From assembly GCF_022965805.1 (NCBI RefSeq), contig NC_133106.1:32849913-32913912 (forward strand): 64,000 nt of DNA, written 5' to 3'. The DNA is from Primulina eburnea. Lineage: Eukaryota > Streptophyta > Magnoliopsida > Lamiales > Gesneriaceae. Made by a program: the position numbers and the translations under genes. The notes under the pieces were generated by a model that was not told the origin of the DNA, searched no databases, and saw nothing but the letters and a program-made list of their open reading frames with translations. Positions 1 through 12,320 of this stretch are shown here, in pieces. The number at the start of each line of letters is the position of its first letter. The stretch's first letter is position 1.

Positions 1-1660
1 ATATATATAATGAATTTCAAATCCGTTTTTTAAAAAAGCTTATATATATTTCAAAATGATAAAAATAATAAATATATGCTTTAGTTTGTTTTTCATGCAT
101 CCATTTTTTTTTAATGAAACTTATATATATAATGAATTTCAAATCCGTTTTTCAAAAAAGCTTATATATATAATGAATTTCAAAATGATAAAAATAATAA
201 ATATATGTTTTAGTTTGTTTTTATAGTTATTAATGTCTTCTAAAATAAATTGAAAAAAAATAAAATTTAACCTCCATTTTTTGCGATGAAATTTTCACTC
301 CATTTTTTTTAAAAAAATTTTATATATTTAATTTCTTTGGTTATTATGTTTTCATTTATCAATTAATGGAATCTAAACTAAATTGAAGAAAAACAAAATT
401 TTACATTCATTTTTTTTTTGAATGAAATTTTCAATCCGTTTTTTAATCTGTACTATTATAAATATATCAGTTGAATTGTGAATTTACATCTATGTCCTCA
501 TCTTCATTAAATAATATCTATTAATACATATGTCTCTTTGATTATTTTGTTTTCATTTATCAATTAATGAAATCTAAACTAAATAAAATTTTGCATCCAT
601 TTTTTTTTATGAAATTTGCAATCCGTTTAAGTCTCTTTGGTTATTTTGTTTTCATTTATCAATTAATGAAATCTAAACTAAATTGAAGAAAAACAAAATT
701 TTGCATCGATTTTTTTTATGAAATTTGCAATCCGTTTTTTTAAAAAAATTATATATATAATGAATTTCAAATCCGTTTTTTAAAAAAGCTTATATATATA
801 TGAGTTGAATTGTGAATTTACATCTATGTCCTCATCTTCATTAAATAATATCTATTAATACATATGTCTCTTTGGTTATTTTGTTTTCATTTATCAATTA
901 ATGAAATCTAAACTAAATAAAATTTTGCATCCATTTTTTTTTATGAAATTTGCAATCCGTTTAAGTCTCTTTGGTTATTTTGTTTTCATTTATCAATTAA
1001 TGAAATCTAAACTAAATTGAAGAAAAACAAAATTTTGCATCGATTTTTTTTTATGAAATTTGCAATCCGTTTTTTTAAACAAATTATATATATAATGAAT
1101 TTCAAATCCGTTTTTTAAAAAAGCTTATATATATTTCAAAATGATAAAAATAATAAATATATGCTTTAGTTTGTTTTTCATGCCTCCATTTTTTTTAATG
1201 AAACTTATATATATAATGAATTTCAAATCCGTTTTTCAAAAAAGCTTATATATATAATGAATTTCAAAATGATAAAAATAATAAATATATGTTTTAGTTT
1301 GTTTTTATAGTTATTAATATCTTCTAAAATAAATTGAAAAAAATAAAATTTAACCTCCATTTTTTGCGATGAAATTTTCACTCCATTTTTTTTAAAAAAA
1401 TTTTATATATTTAATTTCTTTGGTTATTATGTTTTCATTTATCAATTAATGGAATCTAAACTAAATTGAAGAAAAACAAAATTTACATCCATTTTTTTTT
1501 TGAATGAAATTTTCAATCCGTTTTTTAAAAACACTTATATATATAATGAATTTCAAAATGATAAAAATAATAAATATATGTTTTAGTTTGTATTTTCATA
1601 GTTATTAATGACTTCTAAAATAAATTGAAGAAAAATGAACTTTATCTACCATTTTTTAGA
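1..1660. repeat. AT-rich block of duplicated segments (X-Y-x-Y-X arrangement)
   Basis: A segment beginning at 1 recurs at 1086 (offset about 1085) and stays alignable for about 440 bp with small indels. A second segment starting near 471 recurs near 805 (offset about 334). A stub of the first segment lies between the two copies of the second, at about 750-800. Within the block a phrase containing TTTCATTTATCAATTAATG recurs at about 350, 550, 650, 885, 985 and 1435. No coding potential is visible. The arrangement fits repeated unequal exchange in a satellite-like locus, but no transposon ends were found. Confidence 0.75.
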
Positions 1661-3237
1661 GTGACATTTAAATTTATCTTATATTTTTTGGAACGACATT
1701 TGCACTCTATTTTTTTTTAAAATTATATCTTTAATAAAATTTTAAATAATAGTAATAATCCATTTTTAAAAAAAAATTATATCTTTAATGAAATTCAAAA
1801 TGATAACAATAATAAAAATATTTTTTTTGTATGTTTTTTCCTAACTACTATTATTATTATTATTATTACGACTGAAAATATATGACTTTAAATTGTGAAT
1901 TTACATCTATGTTTTTATGTTCATTAAATAATATTCATTAATAAATGTCACTTTATTTGTTTTTTTTTTATGAGTCGACATTTTTTTATTAAATAATGTT
2001 AATGCATTTTAAAATAAATCGAAAAAAGATGAAGTTTACACTATTCTTCAAAATTTTTTAATTCTCCAATTTTCGAGCAGGTCTTCTGTGAGACAGTTTC
2101 ATTGATATATATCATAATATATCAATATTTTTCTTCATGATTCAGGTCGGATTGGAGACATGTTTCACAAAATTGACCCACGAAACAGCTTCATATGAGT
2201 TTCTGCGACAATTTTATTTTTAATTGGAGCAAATTAACATCCATGAATAACGTAAATTTTGTGAATTTACATGTATGTCCTTATTTTCGTTTAATAGATA
2301 TTGATTAATTTTACAATAAATTAAACAAAGCTGAAATTTTATTTTGGAATAAGATTTATAGTCAATTTTTTTAAAAAAAATTATATCTTTAATGAAATTT
2401 AAAGTAAGTGACATAATGTCAGCAGTACGCACAAGAACTTCCTAAGACTTCATCCATCTCTGTACTACTCTCAATCGTGCATGCTTAACCCAACAAAACT
2501 AAATAACAATGAAAGATTAATATTTTCTTAATCTTCAGGTCAAATGTTATATTTGTTACCTACGACAAGACTTTTATTTCTTATAATTGTGATATACCAT
2601 TGAAAATTGCACTAACGTGAGTGTCAATGGGCCAAACCGTTAAACTTTATGCATGACAAACCCAAATAGTTATTTGGTGCCATGAGAGAACACTTCAAAA
2701 GAATTGAAATGAGCTTAAATTGATTTTATGTGTAATAATTACTCTTATATACATCAAAGTGAACGAAAATGAGGAATAAGAATGAATTCAAATCATTTTT
2801 ATGTGAAGCAAATTATTCTTACATCTATAATTACTTAAAATGATTTGTAATATTTTCCTGATGTTTTTTAAACATTTTTTTTGCTCGAAAAATAAAAAGT
2901 TTTAAAAATATTACAATTATCTTCATGCTTTATGCCCTATCAAATTTCTTTCGATGAATACTTGTATAACTTGTGGTTAATTTTTCAATGACGCGATTTA
3001 TGTATAGATCTTTATAAATTCAAAATATATCATGAGAAATTCAAAAATTATGGTTGTTGTAAGTCTCACACGTGCAACGCACGTACATATCTTCTAGTTA
3101 AAGTAAATATATCGCTGTATACTGGAGAAAAGAACACAGATTTTCCATTCAATTATTGCACCACAAGTTTTCGTAGATCAGATTGAAACTTGAAATCAAA
3201 CAAACGGCATCCAAATTACAGGAATCTCTCATAAAAC
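1661..3237. other. AT-rich intergenic DNA, no gene seen
   Basis: Long A/T runs and an (ATT)n tract near 1844-1868, with no convincing open reading frame. The stretch 2078-2215 may be a decayed relative of the 183-bp repeat family: it has GTGAGACAGTTTC near its left end and a GACCCACGAAACAG segment further right. It is too diverged to call firmly. The last part, up to 3237, should hold the 3' UTR and terminator of the minus-strand gene that ends at 3238. Confidence 0.6.
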
Positions 3238-6172
3238 TCACTTCCCCAATAACTCAACGAATGCCACCACCACCGCGACAGAGTTGTTAGCCGCCAATGG
3301 AGTGAACAAGTCGGCCTCATTGGAATTGGCTGAGCCGCCACCGGCCAGGTCCGAAAGTGCCCGAAAAGTGATGAATGGCACCCTTTGCTGGTAAGCAATC
3401 AAAGCCACGGCTGCACTCTCCATATCCACGGGACTGATTTCAAATTTTTCGTACAAAAAGGTTCTGTACGCAGCATTGTCCAAATAAATGCTTGCACTTG
3501 TTCCTCTAGCAACTCTACTTACTTTGGGAGGGGGAGACAAGCATATTGTTGAATTGATGCACTTCTCCAAATCCAAACCCTGAACAGAATCGCTCTAGTA
3601 AACACAATCGATCTTATTTTAAAAAAGAAGACAGAGTATATAAAAATGGTGTTACCTTTAGTTGTTTGGAGAGCTTATAGTAAGTGGAATCAACAGGAAC
3701 CCAGAAAGCATGTTGCCTTTCTTCTGGTGTGCCGTCGACTGGGAAGATTTCTTCTGGTTGGTACCAAACGTTATTTAGTAGATTATTGTTGTTCTTACAC
3801 ATGCTTACATTTGTTGCATAATCTGCAAACTTTATGTAACCGATGTCTCTCGTGTAGTCGCCATTCGCTTCGAGGGGTAACTCGTCTTCGGGACCGTTCC
3901 CGTATCTCTGCAAGATTTTAACCAAAGATCGAGCGGAAGAAACCGATTTATTAATATAAAAATGAATGGGTATCATGTGAGACCGTCTCACAGATCTTAA
4001 TCTGTGAGACGGGTCAACCCTACTCATATTCACAATAAAAAGTAATATTTTCAGCATAAAAAATAATGTTTTTTAATGAATGACCCAAATAAGAGATCTG
4101 TTTCATAAATACGGATCCGTGAAACCGTCTCTCAAAAGTTTTTGCCTATAAAAATATATAATTGTGGAACTAATTTAAAAGAATTAAAATTTATATAGAT
4201 TTTTAAAAATAACAAAAACAAAAATATGTGATTAATTTTTTCGATATATAGAAAATAAATTAGAGTTGTTTTTACTTTGTTAATAATTTGAATACAAAAT
4301 AAGAGTGTTTAAAAATGAAATTAAACCGAGTTAAACCAATTCACCAACATAAAAAAAAATTAATTGAGAAAAATTGTTGTTTTATGTTTTTTTTATAAAT
4401 ATATTAATATTAACATGATTGATCTTTCATTTTCCTCTTGTCAAATTAATATTATTATATTGAATATTACTACTTTTATTTACTTTGTTGTAACCATTAA
4501 TTTCTTTCATTATGTATTTTTAAAACTAACAAAATAAAAAAATTCACATATTTGGTTAGCAAGCTGGTGCATTTATTATTTCAAATAATTGTCTTTTTCA
4601 CTTTATGATAAAAAAAATTTTAAAAAAAATTGATAATCGAATTTAAAAATAATATATTCAATCATTGAAAACACTCTCTTAATCCTCCAACTCGGTCTAC
4701 ACGGAAAGGATTGGTGCGTTTACGTATATTTTACTCTTTTTCAGCTTGGAATATAAAATATAGGGATCTCATATAGCATATAGATTACATCAAATCCACG
4801 CAAGATATTTGCAACAATTAAATATAATTCCGTAATCACCATCATATTAATTTTCACAACTTGGTTTATAATTTAAGTTGACTAACTCGCAAGCTGCATT
4901 AAATAATTGTCACATCACAGTATATTATATTCACTGGAAATGAAATAATTGTTTGAGATAATTAAGAAACATAATATATAATATATTAATATTGAAATTT
5001 CCAAAAATTCAAAATATAAATGGCCGGCTTGGTGTTGGTGGACTTACCTGCCAACTCCAAAGAGCCGAATGAGACCAATACTTGGGAATGGCAACGTCTC
5101 CGATATTAAGAGATGGATTTACGTTCCCAGCTATTCCGTAATGCACGATTCCTTTCACTTTGAATAAACTCAGCAATAGCTGTGTAGTGATGCCTGCGTT
5201 TAACTACATACGCGCGTAACAAAGAAATGGTTATCATCTAAGATATAGCCCGGGGTTTAACACTACACATCGAAAAAGTAGCGGTTGTGGGTTCTCACGG
5301 CGTCGAAAAAAATTTGTTTTTATGAATAGTTGCGTGAAGCATAACATTTTTGTTGATGTTAATTTAAGTTAATCCGAATTGTGTACGTAATTTGACATTT
5401 AGATAGCGGGGAAACTAGGCAACTGTTTATTTGTCATTTCTATAATAACGGTTGCGGGTTCTCACGGCGTTAAAAAAAATTAGGTCTGGAGTTTAACACT
5501 ACACATCAAAAGATAACGGTTGCAGGTTCTCACGGTGTTAAAAAAAAATTATTTTCATGAATAGTTGCGTGAAGTATAACATTTTTGTTGATATTAATTT
5601 AAGTTGATCCAAATTATACGTAATTTGACATTTTGAGCTAAATTTCAAAGCACACAAATGCATCTTAATCAGGGTGAATTCCAAATACACACACACACAG
5701 ATATATATATATATATATATCCGCAGACAAAATGAAATAAGATTGAATAGAATGAATTATATGAACTCGTGAAGCAAAAGAAGTTTAAAAACAATGAGGG
5801 TACCATGCCAAGGCCAGTCATAACAGACACAACTTTTACTCCACCAATCGTTCCAAATCGAAACCTCTTCCCTGTAGATCAAAGAAAATTCTTCAAGTTG
5901 GTGAACGTTGTCATCTAGAAACAAAAGCTTGCAAAATTTGTTCATGTACCTGCAAAATCAATGGTGAGATTTGTAGGTTCGTAACTCGGATGTTGCAGAA
6001 AAGGGCTCAGCTCAAACAAGTTTGGAATCACTATTCCAAGATAAGGCCCGTTCTTGTTAGCATTCAAGATTACTTTTAGTGTATTTCCATGTATTTCGCA
6101 GCTCGCAAAATTTGGGACGAATGCCAAGAAACTGAGTAAAGCTAGAGATGCTAAAAACTTGGTAGTCGACAT
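3238..6172 (-). CDS. Bark storage protein-like / nucleoside phosphorylase superfamily protein
   Basis: Five exons on the minus strand: 6172-5950, 5871-5804, 5203-5048, 3907-3656, 3579-3238. All junctions are GT-AG, phases close, and the product is 346 aa. Residues 1-25 are a hydrophobic signal peptide (LASLALLSFLAFVPNFASC), so the protein is probably secreted or vacuolar. The rest matches the PNP_UDP_1 fold: SVMTGLGMLNAGIT and VHYGIAGNVN in exons 2-3 are the phosphate/base-binding glycine region. VDMESAAVA and the following RALSD in exon 5 correspond to the ribose-binding Met-Glu and the catalytic Asp of MTA/SAH-nucleosidase-type enzymes. Plant members include poplar bark storage proteins (seasonal nitrogen reserves), usually about 330-350 aa. 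Whether this one stores nitrogen or cleaves nucleosides cannot be decided from sequence. Intron 2 carries a 236-bp tandem duplication and intron 3 carries a 183-bp MITE. Confidence 0.92.
3964..4146 (-). mobile_element. 183-bp palindromic-end MITE, copy A (intronic)
   Basis: Family member in reverse orientation inside intron 3 of the bark-storage-like gene, ending 57 bp upstream (in gene sense) of the exon 4 acceptor. It is flanked by perfect 9-bp direct repeats TATAAAAAT at 3955-3963 and 4147-4155, so the insertion boundaries are firm. It has GAGACCGTCTC near the left end and GAAACCGTCTC near the right end. Confidence 0.9.
5250..5636. repeat. Tandem duplication (period 236 bp) in intron 2
   Basis: GTTTAACACTACACATC occurs at 5255 and 5491. 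It is followed both times by a GGTTGYRGGTTCTCACGG element and then by an ATGAATAGTTGCGTGAAG... TAATTTGACATTT stretch. The two copies differ by scattered substitutions and small deletions. An extra copy of the TTCTCACGGCGT phrase lies near 5450-5472. It is non-coding and lies within the intron between exons 2 and 3. Confidence 0.85.
5687..5720. repeat. (AC)n-(AT)n microsatellite
   Basis: A run of AC dinucleotides is followed by ten AT units, in intron 2 of the bark-storage-like gene close to exon 2. Ordinary simple repeat. Confidence 0.95.
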
Positions 6173-6236
6173 TTATGATTGTACGAGTTTAGAGACAGAA
6201 GGTATATTTGGTGAGGAAGGATGCAAACTCCATCAC

Positions 6237-6245
6237 TTATATAGA
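6237..6245 (-). promoter_or_regulatory. TATA box of the bark storage protein-like gene
   Basis: The minus strand reads CTATATAAG about 65-70 bp upstream of the ATG at 6172. This is a good match to the plant TATA consensus at a plausible distance, implying a short 5' UTR. Inferred from motif and position only. Confidence 0.6.
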
Positions 6246-8266
6246 TGAAAGAAGCTTAATTATTTTGCTAGTTTGAATCGATTTAAAAAAATTCAAATGA
6301 AAATTCGGTGAAAATTCGGATATTCCAAGTTGATGTCAGCGTGTAAATATATTGATCAAAGTCATATTTGTTCGATAAAATATTGCATGCTATTTTATTT
6401 TTACGCACATGTGCAAACTTTTCTCCCAAGGCTGGCCCGTGACCCGTGTCACGATAACTCATTCTGTGTTGCACCAAACACTCTCGGATATGAACATATT
6501 GTATAAAATGCATCGAGAATAACACTTTCGGTATAACATAGACCATATGTCACTATCCGTTTCTAACATGAGGAAAGAAAATTGCCACACTATAATAAAA
6601 AAACAAAAACATTAGATATGTCGTTCATACTTCATCGTTAAAGACGAGAAAAAAAAATTTATATCTCGTAGATTTTCTAGAGAATTTTATTTCTAATAAT
6701 AAAATTAAGATATATCTTGTTATTCAAATCAATCATTAACGAATTGGCACATTTTTGCACTGCATATGCTTATTAATAATTGTACTGTTCTTACAAAAGA
6801 AATAAATGCTCGATAATATAAAAACAAAACATATTATCACGTTTTCTATATGTATCCTTCTCAATTTATTTTTTTGGAAGGAAACGGTCTTGTCTGGATT
6901 GAGGAGCACCACTCATTCTTTTTGTATTTTTATCTATGTATTTTCCAAAATGGGAAAAATGTGTATATATGTAAATTTTCCAAAACATGTATTTATAATT
7001 TCAAACAAACTATTAAATTTCTTATTGATGAGTGAGTCTTATGTGAGACCGTCTCACGGATCTTAATCTGTGAGACGGGTCAATCCTACCCATATTCACA
7101 ATAAAATGTAATACTTTTAGCATAAAAAGTAATACTTATTAATGGATGACCCAAACAAGAGATCCGTCTCACAAATACGACCCGTGAGACCGTCTCACAC
7201 AAGTTTTTGCCCTTATTGATTTCTTGAAAACAGCTTTGACGAGTATCCTTTGAAAAACTCTTCATATTTCACCGGAAAACATTTAATTGGTTATGCTTTT
7301 ATATAAAATATAATTACAAAAAGTTGTTTTAAAATAAAATTGGCTTTTTAAAAACATTTTTGGATGATAAATTACATTGACCAAAAAACAGAAATAATTA
7401 CTTGTTTAATTAAATTTTCAAATTGAAGCTGAATTTTTTTTTACCAAAAGAAACTGAAAATATATCCGCACAGCATATAATCTCTTTCGTGGCAGTAAGT
7501 TAACAACATGGATTGGAAAATTTAAAAAATATCAACACGCGAAAAAGGCCGGAGAAAACTCCACCTTACATTTGTTATCCATCTCTCTGGTCGGCAGGCC
7601 AGGCCCATTGCTCACGTGCTTATGTCAGTTTTGCACCCCGGACACTCGAAGTATACTGTATATACACCACAATTCAAGAATTTTGCATATCAAAATTAAG
7701 TTATTTACAAATCTTGCTACTATATTATTTTAATTAGATCTTGTAAGACAATCTTATATATCTATATATGTAAGATTGATCGATGCACTCCATAAATGAA
7801 ATAAAAATTAATATTTTATGTAGACATTTTTCACGAAAAAGATAAAAGTTGAAGTTTCATCACACAATATTGAAACGTGAGATGATCTTTTAAGGAGTTT
7901 TTGTATCAAAATTATTCAATATCTATTATTAACATTGTTTACCAACATATATATAAATAAATAAAGGAACTTTTATATATATATATATATATATAAAAAC
8001 AGCACAAATTTTTTATTTAAAGATAAATAACCAAATATTTTTAAAAACAAACGTTTGTTAAACACGAACCACAATAAAATGGGTCGTGCATGCAAAACCT
8101 TGAGAAACCGGTTACTCCTCTGGACTAGAAGGAAAGGGAAAGCATGATTTATGTATTACAAAATAGCAGCAACCGACAAGTTCATGGATCATACCGAAGG
8201 TTAAAAACAGCAGCTATATAAATCGGACACAAAATTGTTAAACAAGAACCACAGTAAAACGGCTCG
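6246..8266. other. Intergenic region between two minus-strand genes
   Basis: This holds the upstream region of the bark-storage-like gene (right of its TATA box), MITE copy B, a short (AT)n run at about 7976-7995, and the 3' flank of the La gene. The open frames around 6283-6546, 6806-7066 and 7513-7737 are AT-rich, match no family I recognise and show no splice context, so I do not call them genes. Confidence 0.6.
7030..7211 (-). mobile_element. 183-bp family MITE, copy B
   Basis: Reverse-orientation copy of 182 bp with perfect 9-bp target duplications CTTATTGAT at 7021-7029 and 7212-7220. One of the best preserved members, so useful for building the family consensus. It lies about 860 bp upstream of the bark-storage-like ATG. 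Confidence 0.93.
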
Positions 8267-11200
8267 TCAAACTTTTCGAACTTTATTGGGACGTTTTGTC
8301 GAGTCATTCTCTCTCGAACGGGAATGCTTTCCACCAAAATTTCTACCGCCTCTCTTGTGCTTTCCTCCCCTGTTAAACATCGAGAATTATAACTAGATGG
8401 ATACAGTGTCGACCTGGTGAACTAAAATTTATATGTGCAACCAATTTACGAGCATAAATACCTCCTGTGGTTGCCCTGGTGATTGTCATGATGCCTACCC
8501 TGCTTCTCCCGTAGCAAACTCCAGTATTCTTTCTCGGCATCACCTATCGTCACAGAATATTCACAAAAGATTGAAAAATGCAAAAATAATGTTACCAGAG
8601 ATCCAAGTTGGCAACCCAACAATAATTTGTTAGATAAAGTTGTGTTAAAAAAAAAAGGAAATTCCTGTGTCATGCGGATTACTTTCGAGTGACGAGGATA
8701 GAAAAGATTAACTGTCATACGGTAACTCGCAAGACCATATCTTCTACGGGGGACTAAAATAGTAATTTAGATAAAAATGAAAGGGGTTGACACAAACCAG
8801 TTAAGGGGTCGAGAATAGCAATGAAATTTTTCACTATCAGACCACCCTTCTCAGAAATGGCAGCAGCAGCACGTGCTTTCTGAACAGCTTCAGCATCTTC
8901 AAACCTTATATATCCCGAATCAGTTTTAAACTGGAAATCAACAAACTATATAGAAGAAAGCAGAAGTTATATGCATACCAACGAATAGGAAAACAAAATA
9001 AAAATATTTAGAATTTTTTAATACCTTAACATTACCAAACTTATTGAAAATTAGTTTTAGGTCCTCTCTTAAAACAACATCTTGGTCATCCTTGTAAGCT
9101 TCGATGTTGGTTCTTTCTTCATGGGATCCTTGGTCTTCCTTATCATCTGTTATGCCTGAAGAATTTTCAGATTTTTGGACAACAGTCTCTGCACCAGTCT
9201 CATCCACCTCCTCCCCTACATTTTCTGCATTTTTTTCATCATTCACCATATCTTTAACATCTGCCATGATATCTAATCCGGTATCTCCAGATGTATTTAA
9301 TGCCAAAGCTTGTTCACTATCTTTTTCAGGCGCGTCTACATTATCACTCCTGGACTTGTGATTACCATTTTGTTCCAAATCATCTCCAGCAGTGATGCTC
9401 TTCAATCTAAATGCAACAATTAAGCCTTGGGGATAACTGTCACAACAATAGTTTCAGATAAGAACAACAGTAAGAGAAATATAAGAGCCCGTGCTACAAA
9501 TTATTTAGCAAGTACTCACTCCGGTTCCGCATCAGCATTGGTGTTGTCTTTATTATTTGAACCTTTTTGGGGTCGAGACTTTGCCACTTCTATCCCTTGC
9601 TTAGCTCTCACTTCATCGAAGTCATTTCTGTGTCATCAGCAAGTAAGGAGAACATCATAACGAGTCTAATCGATTGGGATTGGAGCAATGCAAAAACCAT
9701 CCTTACGGGCTTCAAGATAAATGAGGTTCAATTTTAGAAAATACCTAGAAAATAACCAGTTTTAAGGGGAAGTGGGAATCAGGAAGATATGGCTCACACA
9801 AGGAACCAAACACAAGGAAGCCTTCTTTACGGCTGAGCATGAGGTCAACCACTACACCAAATGTAAAAGGGAAAAAAGGAACCGAAATAAGATTGTGCAA
9901 ATCTTTATTCCACGATTTGATGCATGCCATTGATTGCCTGATATGTGATGCATGTTTTATATCAAAAAGTCAGTGTTAGATTGCAATTGTGGCTCGCGTG
10001 CAGATATACAACAGTTAGATTAAACCAATCCACTACAGAAAACATAAAATCTTTTAATCATGTTCGTGTCAGTGTGCCAGGACATAAAATTTAGATGATA
10101 CCAAATGCAATCGAGCATGAAAAATACAATAGCATGCAATGCTTTCAAGGCTGTCAAAGAATGTTGTTCGACGCAAGCCACAAACCACATGCTACAAGAA
10201 GAATTGATGAAGTTGGAGTACAGTAGAGAAAACAAGTATGTGCTCTACCCCGCCAACCCTCGACCAATGTCTACCAATGAGAAAACTCCTAGTTGGAGAG
10301 AACATCTCTTCAAATCTTAACATAATTGGAACATAAATATAACAATTTTTTAACTCAAAACAGTGAGACCACACAATACAACTCAAATCAAATGAGAAAT
10401 ATATGTGCTTAACCGTTCCATACTTACTTTGGTTTCAACTCTAACTCTGCCCCTGAATAATTCAAGGTTTGGTTCAAAATGTTTGCGGCATCTTCATCAT
10501 TAGAAAACTCAATCAGCGCAGTTCCGCAAAACAACCTATTGTCAGCAACATGACGAGGTAACCTCACACTATTAACCTGGCATAGATTAGCAACCAGAAG
10601 TTACAGTTTTTAACCGATCTTATAAGGTTGCATCAGAAACCGCAGAATAGAGGCTTGAAGTAAACGACTGTAATCCTCAAAATTCAAACTGGAAATTTAG
10701 ATGTGGTAAGAGATACCTTAGCATATTGGCCAAAGAAAGCCTCCACATCCTCAAGCTTCACGTCATACTCCAGTGGTGAGGCCGCGATTGTTCTAACATC
10801 TGCTTGCTTCATGAGCTCCTCTGCCTTCTCAAGGTCAATAAGTCTACCAACTTTCTCCCCTTTAAGAGGAAATATGAGAGAAAAATAATGAAAGTGCATG
10901 AAAGCATTTCACCAAGCATCTAACATTCTAATACGTATGAAGTAACTAACCATCTTCTGAAACTTTAAGGAATGTAGAGGTCCTCAAAGTTTCTGCAACT
11001 GCCATGACGGTGTCATCAGCTACATCTTCTGGTTTCACCTCGCCCAATCCCAAATGACCTCTCATTCGCGAGAATGAAATAATCAATGCCAAACTCACCA
11101 CTTGCTTCCAGTTAAGAAAATGAATTTGTAGTATACCACAAAATCAATAACAGCACCATTTTATATAGTTTACCAAATGAAAAAACGTGTACCGTCCCTC

Positions 11201-11861
11201 CCTGGCCTAAACTAATTAAAATATCAAAGCCCGTGATTGTTTTGGCCAAAAAAACACTCTAGATTACAACCACGTGAAAGACATTCCTCTTTTATTGATA
11301 ATGTAAGCAGTTTATACGAGGAAAAGAACATGAAAAGCATTTTTAACAGACCGCTGAAATATTTTCCTTTCTCTTTCATTTTCTCGTGAGGGTAAATAAA
11401 TTACAAGTTCACTATGCTTGACCTATGCATAAGCATATGTCGTAATAAACTATCAAATTTATAGTTTTATTATAACTATTGTACAGGAAAACAAAATTAT
11501 CATAGCATATCAAGCTGTGAGCGACCACATGCACAATGTAGTAACACAAGAACTAACTGCATAAACAAGGAAAAGGATACTCCCATCTTCACTTTCAGAG
11601 ATGGTTTTCTTCATAAAAGCATCTCTCGGAAGATTACTGTCACTGAAATAGAACTCTACCTGAAAGACAACAGAAAAAATATAGAATTCACAACTAGCAG
11701 GTAAAAATTGAAAAAAATGTCTTCCCTTTATCATCCAAAACCCAAAAACTAAATAAATAAATGGTAACATCAAGCAAGAAAAGTAAAGGTGTAGCGACGA
11801 TTTCAACCTGGCGAATTACTTTCTTTGCTGTTTCTTCGTCCAACGACGCCGTCGGCTCCAT
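8267..11861 (-). CDS. LA1: La protein (RNA-binding, La motif plus RRMs)
   Basis: Ten exons on the minus strand: 11861-11808, 11659-11581, 11100-10951, 10859-10717, 10576-10428, 9627-9520, 9406-9025, 8930-8798, 8543-8462, 8369-8267. The phases close to 460 aa. The La motif lies at about residues 8-90 (KKVIRQVEFYFSDSNLPRDAF, then SLALIISFSRM). A first RRM follows at about 110-190 (VRLPRHVADNRLFCGTALIEFS). An acidic low-complexity linker of about 100 residues comes next, then a C-terminal RRM (LKLIFNKFGNVKFQFK... GYIRFEDAEA). The Gly/Arg/Lys-rich tail ends in KRPNKVRKV and looks like a nuclear localisation signal. La binds 3' oligo-U ends of RNA polymerase III transcripts and acts in tRNA/rRNA precursor maturation in the nucleus. 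Domain order and length fit plant La1 rather than LARP6. The symbol is by family, not proven orthology. Confidence 0.94.
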
Positions 11862-12031
11862 CGATGCAGAGCTAATTGCGGAGAGACTGGAGTGGAATAT
11901 GTATAGCGGACGATCAATTCGGGAACTCGAGGTTTTAAAAATCTCGGAGAATTTAGGGCTATTGCGGCTTGAGATTATTCCAAATATTTTCGTGTTTTTG
12001 TATGGACATGCCAAAATGCTCGGTGAAGGAA

Positions 12032-12079
12032 TGGGCCTCAAATAAGCCCAATTCAACTTTTTTTAAAAAAACAAGCCCA
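12032..12079 (-). promoter_or_regulatory. Cluster of three site II (TGGGCY) elements upstream of La
   Basis: On the minus strand TGGGCT lies at 12079-12074 and 12050-12045, and GGCCCA (TGGGCC on the other strand) at 12037-12032, about 170-220 bp upstream of the La start codon. Site II elements are bound by TCP factors and are typical of plant promoters for ribosomal and translation-related genes, which fits a La gene. The motifs are seen directly. Their function here is inferred. Confidence 0.55.
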
Positions 12080-12136
12080 ACTCAATAGTTTATTTTATTT
12101 TCTACATGGATGGTGATTGGAGACCAATGGATTCCA

Positions 12137-12320
12137 TAGTATGTCTCTTGTGAGACGATCTCACGAATATTATCTGTGAGATGGGTCAATCCTATCGATA
12201 TTCACAACAAAAAGTGATATTCTTAGCATCAAAATTAAATTTTTTTTTCATTGATGACCCAAATAAGAGATTCGTCTCACAAAATACGACTCGTTAGACC
12301 GTCTCACATAAATTTTTATT
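12137..12320 (-). mobile_element. 183-bp family MITE, copy C (diverged)
   Basis: Diverged reverse copy. The flanking 9-mers TGGATTCCA (12128-12136) and TGGGTTCTA (12321-12329) match at 7 of 9 positions, so this is an old insertion. It lies about 280 bp upstream of the La start codon, just beyond the site II motifs. Confidence 0.75.
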
